Origin: Sycobia sp. Sy_11
Lineage: Eukaryota; Arthropoda; Insecta; Hymenoptera; Epichrysomallidae
NCBI GenBank assembly: GCA_018907035.1
Contig: JACCIC010000226.1
Location: forward strand, 124,001 to 188,000
Length of the DNA stretch: 64,000 nucleotides
Direction of reading: 5' to 3'
Shown: positions 1 to 10,572 of the stretch, piece by piece
Numbering within the stretch: position 1 is the first letter of the stretch
Layout of the letters: the number at the start of each line of letters is the position of its first letter
Made by a program: the position numbers and the translations under genes
Notes under the pieces: model-generated
Database searches by the model: none
The model's input: the letters and a program-made list of their open reading frames with translations, nothing else
What the model was told of the DNA's origin: nothing

Positions 1-2440
1 TTGAACTATTATGGTTATAAAATAGACAAATCTTAGAATGAAAAATTTCAACATTGTTATAGTAAAATTAAGAAAAAGATATAAACTAGGTCCTTTTATT
101 TCTGTTTAGTAAATAATAATTTTATTTCAAATGCAAGTTTTAATTACTATACTGCAATAAATTAATATTTATAGAATAATAATTTATTATGTTATTTGTT
201 TAATAAAAAATTATTTAATAGAATACATAAACTAACAGTTTGAAAGAATTATAAAATAATAAAGTCTATTGTGTATTGGATTTTGTCATCCCAAAAATTA
301 AGTATAATAATTAATTTTACAATTGTTGACCTTAAACAGACAATTTTGTATATCTAAATTTTCGAAAAAAACAATTAATTTGAAAATATTATTCGCTGTT
401 ATCTTTATACTTATTTCAATATTCATAATTAAGAGACCCCATTCTATTCATTAATGAAATAATTAATATCATTTAATTTTTTATCATTTTTTTTGTAACA
501 TTCCATAAACCAAAGTTTCGTATAAAATTGTGTAAATCATTGGTAAACAAGTTTTGATATAAACTCTATATGAAGTTACTATATATATATATATATATTA
601 ATCGTTTGCGACCACCACGGCCCTTGACATTTTTGAGTAAGTAATTTGGTTAGACATTAGGAGTATGGAGATTATATATGTTAATGTGTGTGTATACGCA
701 TACATATATGCGTATTTCAATCAAACTCTTAAAATTTTCAATTCAATTCGATCAAACTCTTAAATTTGCAATAAAAAATCCTATTATCTAATTCTGGCCG
801 TATAGAATTGGTATTCAAAATTTGTGGGGGATCGGTTTATTTTTAGTAGTTTTGGCGCCTATAAAGGACATACATACACACATACATAGATAAATTGCTG
901 GCAATGGTCATCATTATTATCTCCATGTTAAGTTAATTTTATCAAAGCGATTTTGTTGTAATATAAATTTTTTTATTAAATAGAGAAACATTATATATTA
1001 ACAATTCAAGTAAAGTAAAAAGACAAAATAAAGTTATGCATTCAAAATACATAAACATATAGTTATTGCAATTAGACTACCTAGGCCATAAAATATATAT
1101 TTTTTTTAGTTTTAAATATTTGAAAGTTAGAGGTTATTTAATTATGAACATTAATTATGAAATTTGAACGCGTTCAATTAATTTTATTTCTAAAAACGTG
1201 CACATTAGTAAAAAGTGCAGGATTTTTTAGGACATTCTTAATGGTATTAATAACTGATGCAAATATCTTATTTATTTTTATCATTTTTAATTAATTAGTA
1301 AATTGATCGATTGTATTACATTTAGTTTCTTTAGAGGTTTTCTTTAATTTAAAATTTTATACATTTAAATACATCGTTTTTTAATTATACAAACGGTTTA
1401 TTCATATAACATTAGTAAAACCTTTTATTCAAAATAAGTAATTTATATATTTAAAAGATTGAAATGTTTATTTAAATGCAGTAAAATTTTTTTTATGTAT
1501 GAAAACTAAAAATTTGTTTTAAGAAATTCAATTCTTCGTTTGAAATATATTTATTTGCTTTACAAAAATATTTTTTAAATATAATTTTTCAAAATTTTGT
1601 ATAATTCAAGCAAAACAGTAATTAACTATTTGATAAGTCTATTACGTCACTAAATCGTCACCAACTTGAAAAAATACAACTAAAATAAAACTATTATTAA
1701 AACGGGTCGCATTGTTATTATTTGCATAATATTTTAAATTTGAATGCTATTTAACTTGCGAAAAATTTCGTAGGAAATTGTTTTAATAATTTGTTAAAAT
1801 GTTTTATAATTATTATTATATAATTATGTGATTTCATTTTAAACAAAAATTGTACTTTTCCAGGACATTTTTTTAACAGTGGATTTTTTAACAGTAATTG
1901 TAATTGGAAGGAAACTTTTAATTGTAAATTATAATTTTACATTGTAACTTATGAATCCAAATTTAATTACAAAGTTTTTAGGTTTTATCATATTTATAAA
2001 ACTAATACGCAATTAAAGATTATTTATTAGGACCACTTTAATTAAAACAATAGTTGGCTCACGTACGGACTATTTAGAAAAAATCATTTGAAGTTTATCC
2101 GATATTATAATTTTCACCATTCAACTTTTTTGTTAGTGTAATAGAATACGAAGTTGAAATTTTACAAAATTAATTTTATCAAAAAATTAAAAAAAAATTT
2201 GTATTTAATACGTTGTTATGTGTTCCGTGAAGCAGATTTATGTAGGTGGCAGTCAAAATCTTATAATTTACTTTATTTTCTGTGAAAAACTGAATAATAA
2301 GACAACAATTTTATATAAATATGATTTTAATTATCTAATAACATAATTTACATTGTACTACACACTGGAAAAGGCTTAAATGCAAATGAGTCAATTTCAT
2401 AAAAAAGTATTTATTTTATTCCAACAAAATTTCTTTAAAT
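1..2440. other. AT-rich intergenic DNA
   Basis: No long open frame, recognisable domain or RNA gene is visible. The base composition is strongly A+T with homopolymer runs and a short (TA) run near 583-598. It is probably intergenic or intronic DNA; I see no support for anything more specific. Confidence 0.6.
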
Positions 2441-2529
2441 TTTATTTATTTTAAACAGAAATATACATATTTCAAACGAGTCAATATTTTGTAATTTTGA
2501 GTAAACTGTATTTTTGAAACTGTAGGGAC

Positions 2530-2770
2530 TGTACACGAACACAAGTCCCTCATAGCGGCGCGCATGCAACGTACAGCCGCATCAGCAGCAGCAGAGGCAG
2601 CAGCGGCGCAGCGACGAGTCGCGGCGATCGAGCGACGACCACAGCGCGGTAGCAGAGAGATCAGCGGCGACAGCGGTGCGATGATCAGACGGCAATCACA
2701 GGTGGCAGCAACGCAGTATAGGGGAGCGACACAGCAACCGTAGCAGCAGCCAACAATGGCCAGCATTACG
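2530..2770 (+). promoter_or_regulatory. GC-rich island, possible first exon
   Basis: A GC-rich block with CAG/GCG-type triplets stands out from the AT-rich surroundings. It ends in an ATG at 2756 in a favourable context (AACAATGG), followed after five codons by GGTAAAA, a plausible splice donor at 2771. This could be the 5' UTR and first coding exon of a + strand gene, but no downstream exon was recognised. A minus-strand open frame over the same bases is low complexity (Ala/Cys/Arg) and is probably a shadow. Function unknown. Confidence 0.25.
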
Positions 2771-4174
2771 GTAAAAGTAATTCGTTTCTAAATGATGTGC
2801 GCGCAGGGTTCTCCCCCTTCTCCTCCTTTCGCGAAGTGGGCATAATGGCTAGCGCTTTCCGCGAAAACACGCCGCTAGCGTTTTAGTTTTTTCCGCGACA
2901 TAGTAATACTAGCGTATGCAAATTCGTTTCGCGACGTATAATGAACAAACTTAAATAAAGTTAAATTAATTAATAAAATTGTTAAATTAATTAATAATAA
3001 TTAATTGTTAAATTAATAAATAAATGCGCGATTAGCAACATTTCAGCAGACGGCAGATAAATAATGGCTTATAAAATTATTTATCAAACAACATAATTAA
3101 TTATTGTTATTATTATTGTTAGTATTATTTATTATTAAATTTTACTATTATTGTTACATCTAATAAAAAAAATTCTTTGTTTTCCCTTTTTTTGGCGATT
3201 AATTGTTGAACATCTTGCTGTTTAAGCAAATATTATCGACGTCGCTCATTCTTTTTGTTCAATTCGAATGTTGAAAACCGATAAGATTTTATTCTACACG
3301 GTAGCCTGAGACTCGTCCACAAGCACAAGTGAACGAACACCCGGTTCATTGGAACGGCTGGCGCGAACACGGGAAACAACGGCACAGCCGTACAACCGAG
3401 AGATTTCACGATTCTTGTTCCACGTGTTGGGCGACTCCACAACTACCCACAGAGTGAAAGCTTAGACTGAGGCCCCGTGCATAGTCGCTCATTAATGCGA
3501 GCAGGGAAGGATACCGAAATCCAGGTGTGAATAAATACGATAGTAATGCGCAAGACGGCAAAAACACCGCAATAGTGCCGCGTGTCAGAGTCTTTGTGCT
3601 ATCTCACGGTCCGCCACGCGGTTTGAATGTGCACCGGAGCACCGCGTCACCGCGTATTCACGCGCAAATATAATTCGGAACTCGTCGTCCCCAACAGAAT
3701 ACACGCCATAGTGCGATAATCCAGGCGTCTGGAATGCAGGTGGAATCGCGTTATTAACCGGTTGGCACCGGTTAGACAGGTTAACGGTCCCGTTGGCACG
3801 CACCTGCCGTGACACCGGCCGCACTGACGAGATCCGCATTGCGGGAGCCGTAACCGCCTGCACTGTTTTATGCAGAATAAGAGGATTACCAAAGCTTTCC
3901 GCAAATCGTAGCAGGTAAACGCGACGTATCACGGGCAAACTTGAGCCAGGAAGGCAGTAACTTTATCCCTCTAGATACAGGGCGTGTACACCTTCGGTAG
4001 GTATGGAAGCGGCTCTATCCCGGCAAAGCCAAAGCCGGGCTCTATGAGCTACTTAGAAAAAAGCGCAAATTGTCGAACCGCCGAGAAAAACGGGACAATC
4101 GAACCAACGAGGGTCGCGAGGCGGACAAAATGCGCAGCGGTACTACGCATACCGCATAAAGTATCCCTTCAATC
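2771..4174. other. Intergenic/repeat-derived DNA, no gene recognised
   Basis: 2810-2935 contains repeated GCTAGCG and CCGCGA motifs. 2940-3200 is AT-rich with TTAATTAAT repeats. 3300-4170 is GC-richer and directly precedes the retroelement relic, so it may be its degraded leader or LTR, but no second copy exists in the window to prove this. Overlapping open frames on both strands (3585-3938, 3647-3904, 3984-4184) show no domain I recognise. Confidence 0.4.
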
Positions 4175-4809
4175 ATGGCGATGATTCATTCGTCAACGAA
4201 GGACAACATGAACCACGGTCGCGGCACGCCGGAGTTACGCGAGCTGTCGGACCTGTGCAAGCAAATGCACAAGCGTTTCGATGAGATAGGAAGCGATGAC
4301 GTCGCACTACACCAGAAGGTGGCGACGATGAACGAGCGCATGCAGAAATCGACCGCGCGTAATTTTGAGCAACCGCGCGATGAGAGCGTGAAGGCGTTAT
4401 CGGAATAGGATCCGCGGGCGAATATAATTCGCCGGCGATAGCACACATAATGCAGCCGGGCATTCGACCGCGAGACTTTCGTGTTTCACGGTTCAGAACG
4501 ATCGATTGTGAGGGGTGGTTTCAGTCATTCAAGAGAATGTTCCAAATTTTCCGCAGAACGGACGACGCCGAGAAGGTAGATTCACTAATAACGCACATCA
4601 ACCCCGGGGTTGTCGACACTCTGTTTGAATGCCTGCAGACTCTTCTCCAGAAAAAACAGTGCAGCACGTTGAAACGAGAGATAACCGCACGTTACTCTAT
4701 GTCGATCGAGAAGCGCATGGAGCTTTCTATTCAAAAAATTCAAAAGTACTCGACTATCGACCGCGAGCTCACAGCGATCTATTACACTGTTCAGAAATTT
4801 TTTTATTAG
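4175..4809 (+). pseudogene. Ty3/gypsy relic: gag-like start joined to RNase H
   Basis: The frame at 4175-4408 (77 codons) is followed by one at 4450-4809 (119 codons). The second begins like the N-terminal part of an insect retroelement gag (Trp-x-x-x-Phe, 'AEKVDSLITHI'). It then passes without a stop into the RNase H segment that precedes the TDHKP motif ('STIDRELTAIYYTVQKF'). In an intact element several hundred codons of capsid, nucleocapsid, protease and reverse transcriptase lie between these two segments. The join is therefore read as a large internal deletion. The frame ends at a stop at 4807-4809, directly before the rest of RNase H. The gag assignment is by residue pattern and is less certain than the RNase H assignment. 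Confidence 0.55.
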
Positions 4810-5037
4810 TTGGAAGATCGCGAGTTTGAGATAATCACCGACCATAAGCCGCTGATGTATTCAATGGCTCAGAACCAAGAAAAAGCTCCGGCGCTCCACT
4901 GCCGGCAGCTCAACTATATACCGCAATTTAGTACGAAAATCGTGTATCGCGCAGAGAGCGAAAACATCGTCGCAGACGCGCTGTCGGGAATCGAATCATT
5001 TCGGATCCCGAGCATGTTCGACTGGAGCAACACGTGA
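4810..5037 (+). pseudogene. RNase H C-terminal part, Ty3/gypsy
   Basis: The frame reads EDREFEIITDHKPLMYSM and continues to VYRAESENIVADALSG. The TDHKPL motif and the terminal 'N-x-x-ADALSR'-like motif (here ADALSG) are diagnostic of the Ty3/gypsy RNase H domain end. It is continuous with the preceding frame apart from one stop codon. It ends at a TGA at 5035, after which a linker leads to the integrase zinc-binding region. This is a non-functional relic. Confidence 0.8.
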
Positions 5038-5179
5038 AATCAGTTTGAAGACGACGTAAGCACGGTCTGTCAGAACGTGAACGCGTTCCGCCTTCCAACG
5101 CTATTCGACGCCAAGGAGCTCGCGACCCCAAGTTTTGCAGAATACTGCGCCATCGCAACTACCCGTTGAAGCTCCGCAT

Positions 5180-5690
5180 ATTCCTATATATATATATTCC
5201 AGCCGTATATCCCCGAATCTCTACGCGCCGAAGTCTTTAATTTGTTTCACAACAACGCGTACCAAAGCGGGAAGGTGACGGACAGGCTCATCAGGCAGCA
5301 ATATGTGTGGCCAGACATGAGTCGCGATATCCAAAGAAAATGTAAGGAATGCGTAGAATGTCAACTCGTGTGCGCTCCGACGGCAGAGTTAGCCGAATAT
5401 TTATATGGGACCACGCTCAAAATCCCCGGGGCATTCTGCCTCGACCAAGGCGTTGAACCCGACGATAGCGCATTTCTGCGCGATCTCAAGGAACATATGC
5501 GACGTGTGCAACCCGACAGGGTAGATCGCAAGAGCAAAATGAGGCCGTTCGTGTACAAGGAAATGAACAAATGTACGCACGTGTTCCTCCAAACAAACCC
5601 GAATCGCCCGATATTCGCAGGCCATATTCCGGGCCCTATTGCGTAATCGAACGAGACCTAGACGGTAAATGGAATTCCGCAATTATGCGA
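5180..5690 (+). pseudogene. Integrase relic lacking the catalytic core
   Basis: A short (TA) run at about 5186 is followed by 'YIPESLRAEVFNLFHNNAYQSGK' split across the start of the frame at 5242. His, His and the later CKECVECQ form the HHCC zinc-binding domain of a Ty3/gypsy integrase. Straight after CVECQ the frame continues as 'AEYLYGTTLKIPGAF', then 'RPFVYKEMNKCTHVF', which resembles the C-terminal integrase region. The D,D-35-E core is absent, so this is a second internal deletion. A frameshift near 5580-5620 moves the following 'RRPYSGPYCVIER' motif into another frame. Relic; not functional. Confidence 0.75.
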
Positions 5691-6068
5691 CGGCGAGCAA
5701 AAGACGAAACACCGCCTGAATATATTGCAGAAAATCCCTCGTTTGGTCTCCGTTGGACTCGTCGAACTGGCGGTAAAGTGCGTCCTCCATTAATCAAGAA
5801 AAACGCGTTCGTTTTGCAGGTGAAGGAGCGCACGGATATGCCGCTATGGCAAATGTTCGAGCAGCTCAGCGATGTTGAGAGGCTACTGGATAGCCTACTT
5901 CGCGGGCAGCTCCGCCTGAGCGGCGAGCTCGCCATAATTGAATTTGAAAAGTATAAGCGTGCATTTATTCTGAAGTACGAGAATGAGACGCGTCGTATGC
6001 GAAAAGGCATGTACGCACGCAATCGAAAGAAAGGTTTGACCGCGATTATGTCCACCCACGACTCATGA
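5571..6068 (+). CDS. Open frame of unknown function after integrase relic
   Basis: The first ~40 codons overlap the integrase C-terminal remnant ('PYSGPYCVIERDLDGKW'). The remaining ~120 codons are hydrophilic, rich in Arg, Lys and Glu, and contain a helix-prone stretch from MPLWQMFEQL through ENETRRMRKG. No domain is recognised. It could be the tail of the relic's pol, a different gene fragment joined by rearrangement, or chance. The reading frame is open for 165 codons at fairly balanced GC, which is somewhat long for chance. Confidence 0.3.
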   Translation: MYARVPPNKPESPDIRRPYSGPYCVIERDLDGKWNSAIMRRRAKDETPPEYIAENPSFGLRWTRRTGGKVRPPLIKKNAFVLQVKERTDMPLWQMFEQLSDVERLLDSLLRGQLRLSGELAIIEFEKYKRAFILKYENETRRMRKGMYARNRKKGLTAIMSTHDS

Positions 6069-6109
6069 TAAAAGGGCGACCCGTTCTCAGGTTCTTTCTC
6101 TATAATTTC

Positions 6110-6570
6110 GGCTAGCTGCTACCAAGAGCAAAGTGGTGGAATTCTTGATGCGGGAGGGATTCCCCAACCTGCGCGTAGAAAAGGTCTACACTAACGACCA
6201 CACCATGACTGCCACGCTCAGGATCACTAGCATGGAGATGTCGTGCCGCCTGTAGGCTAGATCCTGCTTGCCCGGCCTAAGATGGCATTATCGTCGGGGA
6301 CTTCCAAGCCTGCTAAGAGTTAAGCCGACGATTTGTAAAGCAGAGACTGAGGACAAACTTGAGTTCCTTTACGTTCCCCCGCTGCACCCCGTAGTGCAGC
6401 GGATGCTCGGATGCATCGAGGTACTAGAGAGGATAACGGAGACTCTCACAGCAATCGACTTCACAAATCTTTATCGTGTGCTGGACTATTCCAGCCAGTT
6501 CAATGGTCTGCGTGTACGCTTTGAGGCAGCAACCAGCGGCACCCAGGATCCTCCGCGATCACTAGAATGA
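6110..6570 (+). other. Fragmented open frames, unknown
   Basis: From about 6110 one frame reads a hydrophilic stretch (KSKVVEFLMREG) to a stop at 6253. A 100-codon frame then runs 6268-6570 (LEFLYVPPLHPVVQRMLGCIEVLERI). Neither matches a family I know. They have the same moderately GC-rich composition as the frame at 6603-7301 and may be upstream parts of the same broken gene. Confidence 0.3.
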
Positions 6571-6602
6571 TCGAAAACGCGTCGCGGTTCTAACTAAAAT
6601 CA

Positions 6603-7301
6603 TTGACATTCGAGACTCCCTACGTAGAGATCGACGTAAATGTAGTTAAACGCGTGCTGCGCGCGCAAAACAAACATATGCCCAGGAGGAAGCTTCAAAT
6701 CAAGCTTCTGGACGTCTCGAACACGGAGATAATGGTGGAAGTTGTCAGGCTCATATTTGGATCTTACAGGGTGAATAACTTAGTACTAGGACCCGTGAGA
6801 GACACATTTGACAATTTCCTGCGCGTGGACGAGGTCGATCACCTGACAGTGCTTAACCATGTGCACTTTCAGGCGGTCAGCCTCGCGGCTGAACGTTTCT
6901 CTTATCTTCGGTGCCTAGAGCTGGTGAACTACACCAAGGTGTACGTACGGCCGATAGTACAGCTTGTAAAAGCTAATCAAACGCTTACTAAATTTAATTT
7001 TAACAACTGCCTGTACCTGGATAAGAACATTCATATTAGCCAGGTATTTGCAACGATCTTCTCCAGTGAAAACGCGCTACAGGCATTCAGCTTCGCGTAC
7101 TCAGAGCTCCAGACTATGCCGCTGGGCAACGGCTACGCGTGGCCGGCGTTAAAAGAGTCGCGTACTCTCAAGTCTTTGCGTGTCGACCATAACCCATACG
7201 CGGAGGAATCGATTGTTACCATCATGTTAAACGCAACTGCGCTCGAAGAGGTTAGCATGAACGGCATCACCGTTCCGGAAAACTTCCACTTCGACAACTG
7301 A
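6603..7301 (+). CDS. Hypothetical protein with LRR-like spacing
   Basis: An intronless 232-codon frame. From about residue 130 it shows recurring hydrophobic spacing of the kind seen in leucine-rich repeats: 'TLTKFNFNNCLYLDKNI', 'ALQAFSFAYSELQTM', 'TLKSLRVDHNPYAEES' and 'ALEEVSMNGITVPENF'. Each has an Asn, Ala or His at the position of the conserved LRR Asn and a following helix-like segment. There is no signal peptide or membrane segment. The start is the first ATG after a stop; the N-terminal 70 residues are unassigned. It lies between a gypsy relic and the large gypsy element, at higher GC than the surrounding AT-rich DNA. It could be a retrocopied or transferred gene fragment, an accessory frame of an element, or the last exon of a host gene. 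The LRR call is inference. Confidence 0.45.
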   Translation: MTFETPYVEIDVNVVKRVLRAQNKHMPRRKLQIKLLDVSNTEIMVEVVRLIFGSYRVNNLVLGPVRDTFDNFLRVDEVDHLTVLNHVHFQAVSLAAERFSYLRCLELVNYTKVYVRPIVQLVKANQTLTKFNFNNCLYLDKNIHISQVFATIFSSENALQAFSFAYSELQTMPLGNGYAWPALKESRTLKSLRVDHNPYAEESIVTIMLNATALEEVSMNGITVPENFHFDN

Positions 7302-7611
7302 ATCGGTCTGCGATCGGTAGCTATGGATTACTTCACTACTTCGAGCAATCTGCTAACCAACCTGAGCGCCAGGGATACAGAAGCTGAGCGTGCAGAATAG
7401 GCTAGGTAAAAGAAGGACGAAGTTGATTGGCAACCGTTTTTTTATTAACATGGCACGGCATAACCGCAGTTTCTATGTCCGGCTGGAGAATTGTAATTTA
7501 CAGAAAGTATATTTTTTTATATGAACATAGTCTTATTATTAACGTCAACGTAGTCTTATTACTCAACATAGTCTTATTATTAAGTTTAAACTCAAAATTT
7601 TAAGAAAATAC

Positions 7612-7649
<38 letters not shown>
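7302..7649. repeat. Spacer with short direct repeats and (TA)n
   Basis: No gene. Around 7525-7580 the phrase 'ACATAGTCTTATTATTA' or close variants occurs three times. From 7612 to 7649 an uninterrupted (TA)n run abuts the left end of the large gypsy element, so the target appears to have been a TA microsatellite. Confidence 0.7.
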
Positions 7650-7652
<3 letters not shown>

Positions 7653-8000
7653 GACATGAATCACAAGGCGCGCGTGCTGACTTGTCCAGGAAAAAGACGA
7701 CGCGCGCGCCATCCCGTGGACAAGAAAACCTTAAGGTGCTCGCCCGCGTCGTCACGCCTTGTGCTCGGCATTCTCCCTTCCCCTTACCTCCCCGCGCCAC
7801 GAGCCGCGCATAACCGTCGGCTGGTGGAACGGCGAGTAGCCATAACCTACAGTACGACGCAAACGAGGTCATAGGTGCTCACAAAGAAAAGAAAAAAAAA
7901 AAACAAATGTAATCAGAAGAAAGAAATTAGTTAAAGATAATAGACATAAGATAAATAATAAGAATAAATTATAAGAATGATTAATAAGAATAAAGAAGAT

Positions 8001-8508
8001 AGTTAGAAATAATCGACATAAAAGAAAATAAGAATAATAATAGAATGATGATATATTTAAGTAAGGTAATGAATGCGAAAAAAATAAGGATCAAAGGAAT
8101 AAATGAACAGGACAAAGTGAAAGTGAAGATGAAATAAGAATGAGAGATAATAGAAGATAATGGCACATAGATAATAGATAATAGAAATGATAAAGGGTAA
8201 TAGCATAATAGAAGATAATAGTATATAGAAATAATAGAGAATAATAGGATAAGAGATATAATAGCAGATAATAGCACATACATAATGGATATAATAGAAA
8301 AAATAAGGTAATAGCGTATGTAGCTATAATAAATAATAGAAGATGTAGAGATAATAAGAAAATGATATAGAGGTAGTAGAAATGAAATAAGGTAATAGCG
8401 TATATGGAGAATGAGATAGATAATAAGCAATATAATAGAAGATAATAGAAAATAAGATAGATAATAAGAGGAATAACAAAGAGAATAAAGAAAAAGCTTT
8501 CCAGCTAT
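8001..8508. repeat. GATA/AATAAG-type repeat expansion in 5' LTR
   Basis: A purine-rich low-complexity tract of ATAATAGAAGATAATAG-like units. The 3' LTR has the same flanking sequence (AAAGAAGAT on the left, ATTATATCC on the right) separated by only two bases. Without a third copy I cannot tell expansion in one LTR from deletion in the other. Long minus-strand frames here (7981-8430) reflect the repeat and are not genes. Confidence 0.8.
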
Positions 8509-9286
8509 AAATTATATCCTTTATACTAACTTGCATATGAACTTGAAGTAAAATTATTATTGTTTTCTATTTCTGTCATAGTTTACGAAACATTGTTATC
8601 AACGAAAAGGAAAGAAATAAGTTAAGTTACTCAAAAATTGTAACGAAATAAATTGATTTAGTCATAATTTAAAAAAATTTTTTTTAAAAAAATTAAGTAC
8701 ATTAATACATATAGCTATTTTCTCACATAATTTGAATTATCTTTCTCAATTAAATTTTTTTTTTTGGATGATTAATAAATAAATTTAAGTTTTGATATGA
8801 TTAATAAATAAAAAAAAAATCTTTCCATTTCTTATTGAGTTTTGATGCAAATTATTAAATTTATACCACTACTGAATAACTGTATACGATTGTTAATTTA
8901 TAAGTTAAATTTGAGTTACAATTATACTGGATTTACTGCCAGTATAATCCTTTGAAAATTGTTTTGCGTTATTTGAAATTGTAAATACTGCCAAAATACA
9001 TTACACGTTCAATTTTAAGAAACGGATTGCAAAGGAAGATCATAAAGAAAAAAAAATAGTAATTCAAAATTTAAATTTAATTTTCCAACGGAGGTATTTA
9101 TTGTACTCCTAAATTTAAAAAAACGTTCTAAAAAGATCAAACTAATTACAAGTAATAAGAGGAAAGGGATAATTAGGAACAACAGACATAAATTAGTTAA
9201 TAAGAATAAATAAAAAGAATAAATTCGAGATATAGTAATAGATAATAAGCATAATTAGAGATAATAGACATAAATTAGAATAAGTA

Positions 9287-10572
9287 TCAGGTATGTGAAT
9301 AAGTCTTTCCCGTTTTTTTTCAAATTTTGAGCCTTTATTGTGAAAAAATGGTTACAAATGAATTATTGAAAGTATTGGCCATCGCTAGCTACAACTTTTT
9401 CCCATCTTTCTGGCAACATACGAATCCCGTTGCGAAAAAATTCGACCGGTTTGGCCTCTATCCAGTCATCCACTCATTTTTTGGCTTCCTCGTAGGAATG
9501 GAAGTGCTGGTCAGCCAGGCCATGCGTCATCGATCTGAAGAGATGGTAATCAGACGGAGCAACGTCTGGACTATATGGCGGGTGGGGTAGGACTTCCCAT
9601 TTGAGAGTTTCTAAGTATGTTTTCACCGGCGGTGCAACATGTGGGCGAGCATTGTCATGTTGCAAAACAACTTTGTCGTGCCTGTCGGAGTATTGTGGCC
9701 GTTTTTCTCGCAGTGCGCGGCTCAAACGCATCAATTGTCGTCGATAGACCTCGCCTGTGATCCTTTCATTCTGTTTCAGAAGCTCATAGTAAACCACACC
9801 TAGCTGGTCCCACCATATACAGAGCATGAGCTTGGCGCCATGAATATTTGGCTTGGCCGTAGATGATGATGCATGGCCGGGTAGTCCCCATGATTTTCTT
9901 CGCTTCGGATTATCGTAACGTATCCACTTTTCATCGCCCGTCACGATACGATGCAGAAAACCCTTTCTTTTATGTCGCTGAAGCAGCTGTTCGCAAGTGA
10001 AAAAACGCCGTTCGACGTCTCTCAGCTTCAGTTCGTACGGCACCCAATTTCCTTGCTTTTGGATCATTCCCATGGCTTTCAAACGCTTGGAAATGGTTGA
10101 TCGGTCAACTCCCAATGCTTGAGCAAGTTCTTCTTGCGTTTGACAAGAATCTTCATCAAGCAAAGTCGCCAATTCACGATCTTCAAAGATTTGCGGCCGT
10201 CCGGAACATTCCTTGTCTTCCACGTCGAAATCACCGCTTTTGAAGCGTCGAAACCATCCGCGAACACTTGAATCATCGACACAACCTTCTCCATAAGCCT
10301 CCTGAAGCAATCGATACGTCTCGGCAGCAGATTTCTTCAAATTGAACCAATAAAGTGAAACTTCCCGCAAATGACGTCGACTCGGCTCAAATTTCGACAT
10401 TTTCACGATATCAAAAATTTATGATGCGAAAAAATTTTAACTAATGTGTTAGTATGGAATTGTTGACATATGAATAAGCTTTGATTATGACATATGTAAC
10501 CATTGAATACTCGCACAGTATTGGTGGCGCCATCTCTTACAAAAAACGGGAAAGACTTATTCACACTCCTAA
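9287..10572 (-). mobile_element. Complete mariner transposon in 5' LTR
   Basis: Inverted termini: the left end begins TCAGGTATGTGAATAAGTC and the right end, reverse-complemented, begins TTAGGAGTGTGAATAAGTC, continuing TTTCCCGTTTTTT. A TA duplication flanks it (9285-9286 and 10573-10574). Length is 1286 bp, typical of mariner. The transposase lies on the minus strand. The 3' LTR of the host element has an unoccupied AAGTATAAATTAG site (TA at 22519-22520), which directly proves the insertion boundaries. Confidence 0.96.
9474..10406 (-). pseudogene. Mariner transposase, premature stop
   Basis: Transposase that cuts and reinserts its own element at TA sites. The 310-codon frame begins MKMSKFEPSRRHLREVSLYW. 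It has an N-terminal helix-turn-helix region (first ~110 residues, including 'VDRSTISKRLKAMGM'). The catalytic triad of the mariner D,D34D type is visible as TGDEKW, QHDNARPH and SPDVAPSDYHLF. It stops at a TGA at 9474-9476, just after EEAKK. The same frame then continues through the family's usual C-terminus ('RNGIRMLPERWEKVV') to a natural stop near 9356. A single nonsense change thus removes about 40 residues. All three catalytic Asp precede the stop, but the product would lack the conserved tail. It is otherwise well preserved, which suggests a young insertion. Confidence 0.93.

Noticed and set aside
3233..3442. Minus-strand primer-site-like TGGAGTCGCCCAAC near 3430
   Set aside because: Resembles the gypsy primer site weakly, but the nearest relic is on the opposite strand and no LTR boundary is visible.
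7646..7649. 4-bp ATAT target duplication of the gypsy element
   Set aside because: Both flanks are TA repeats, so the match is expected by chance and is not used as proof of insertion.
7981..8536. Long hydrophobic minus-strand frames (149, 62 and 70 codons)
   Set aside because: They translate a GATA/AATAAG-type low-complexity tract (Tyr/Leu/Ile/Ser only), are absent from the sister LTR and contain no domain.
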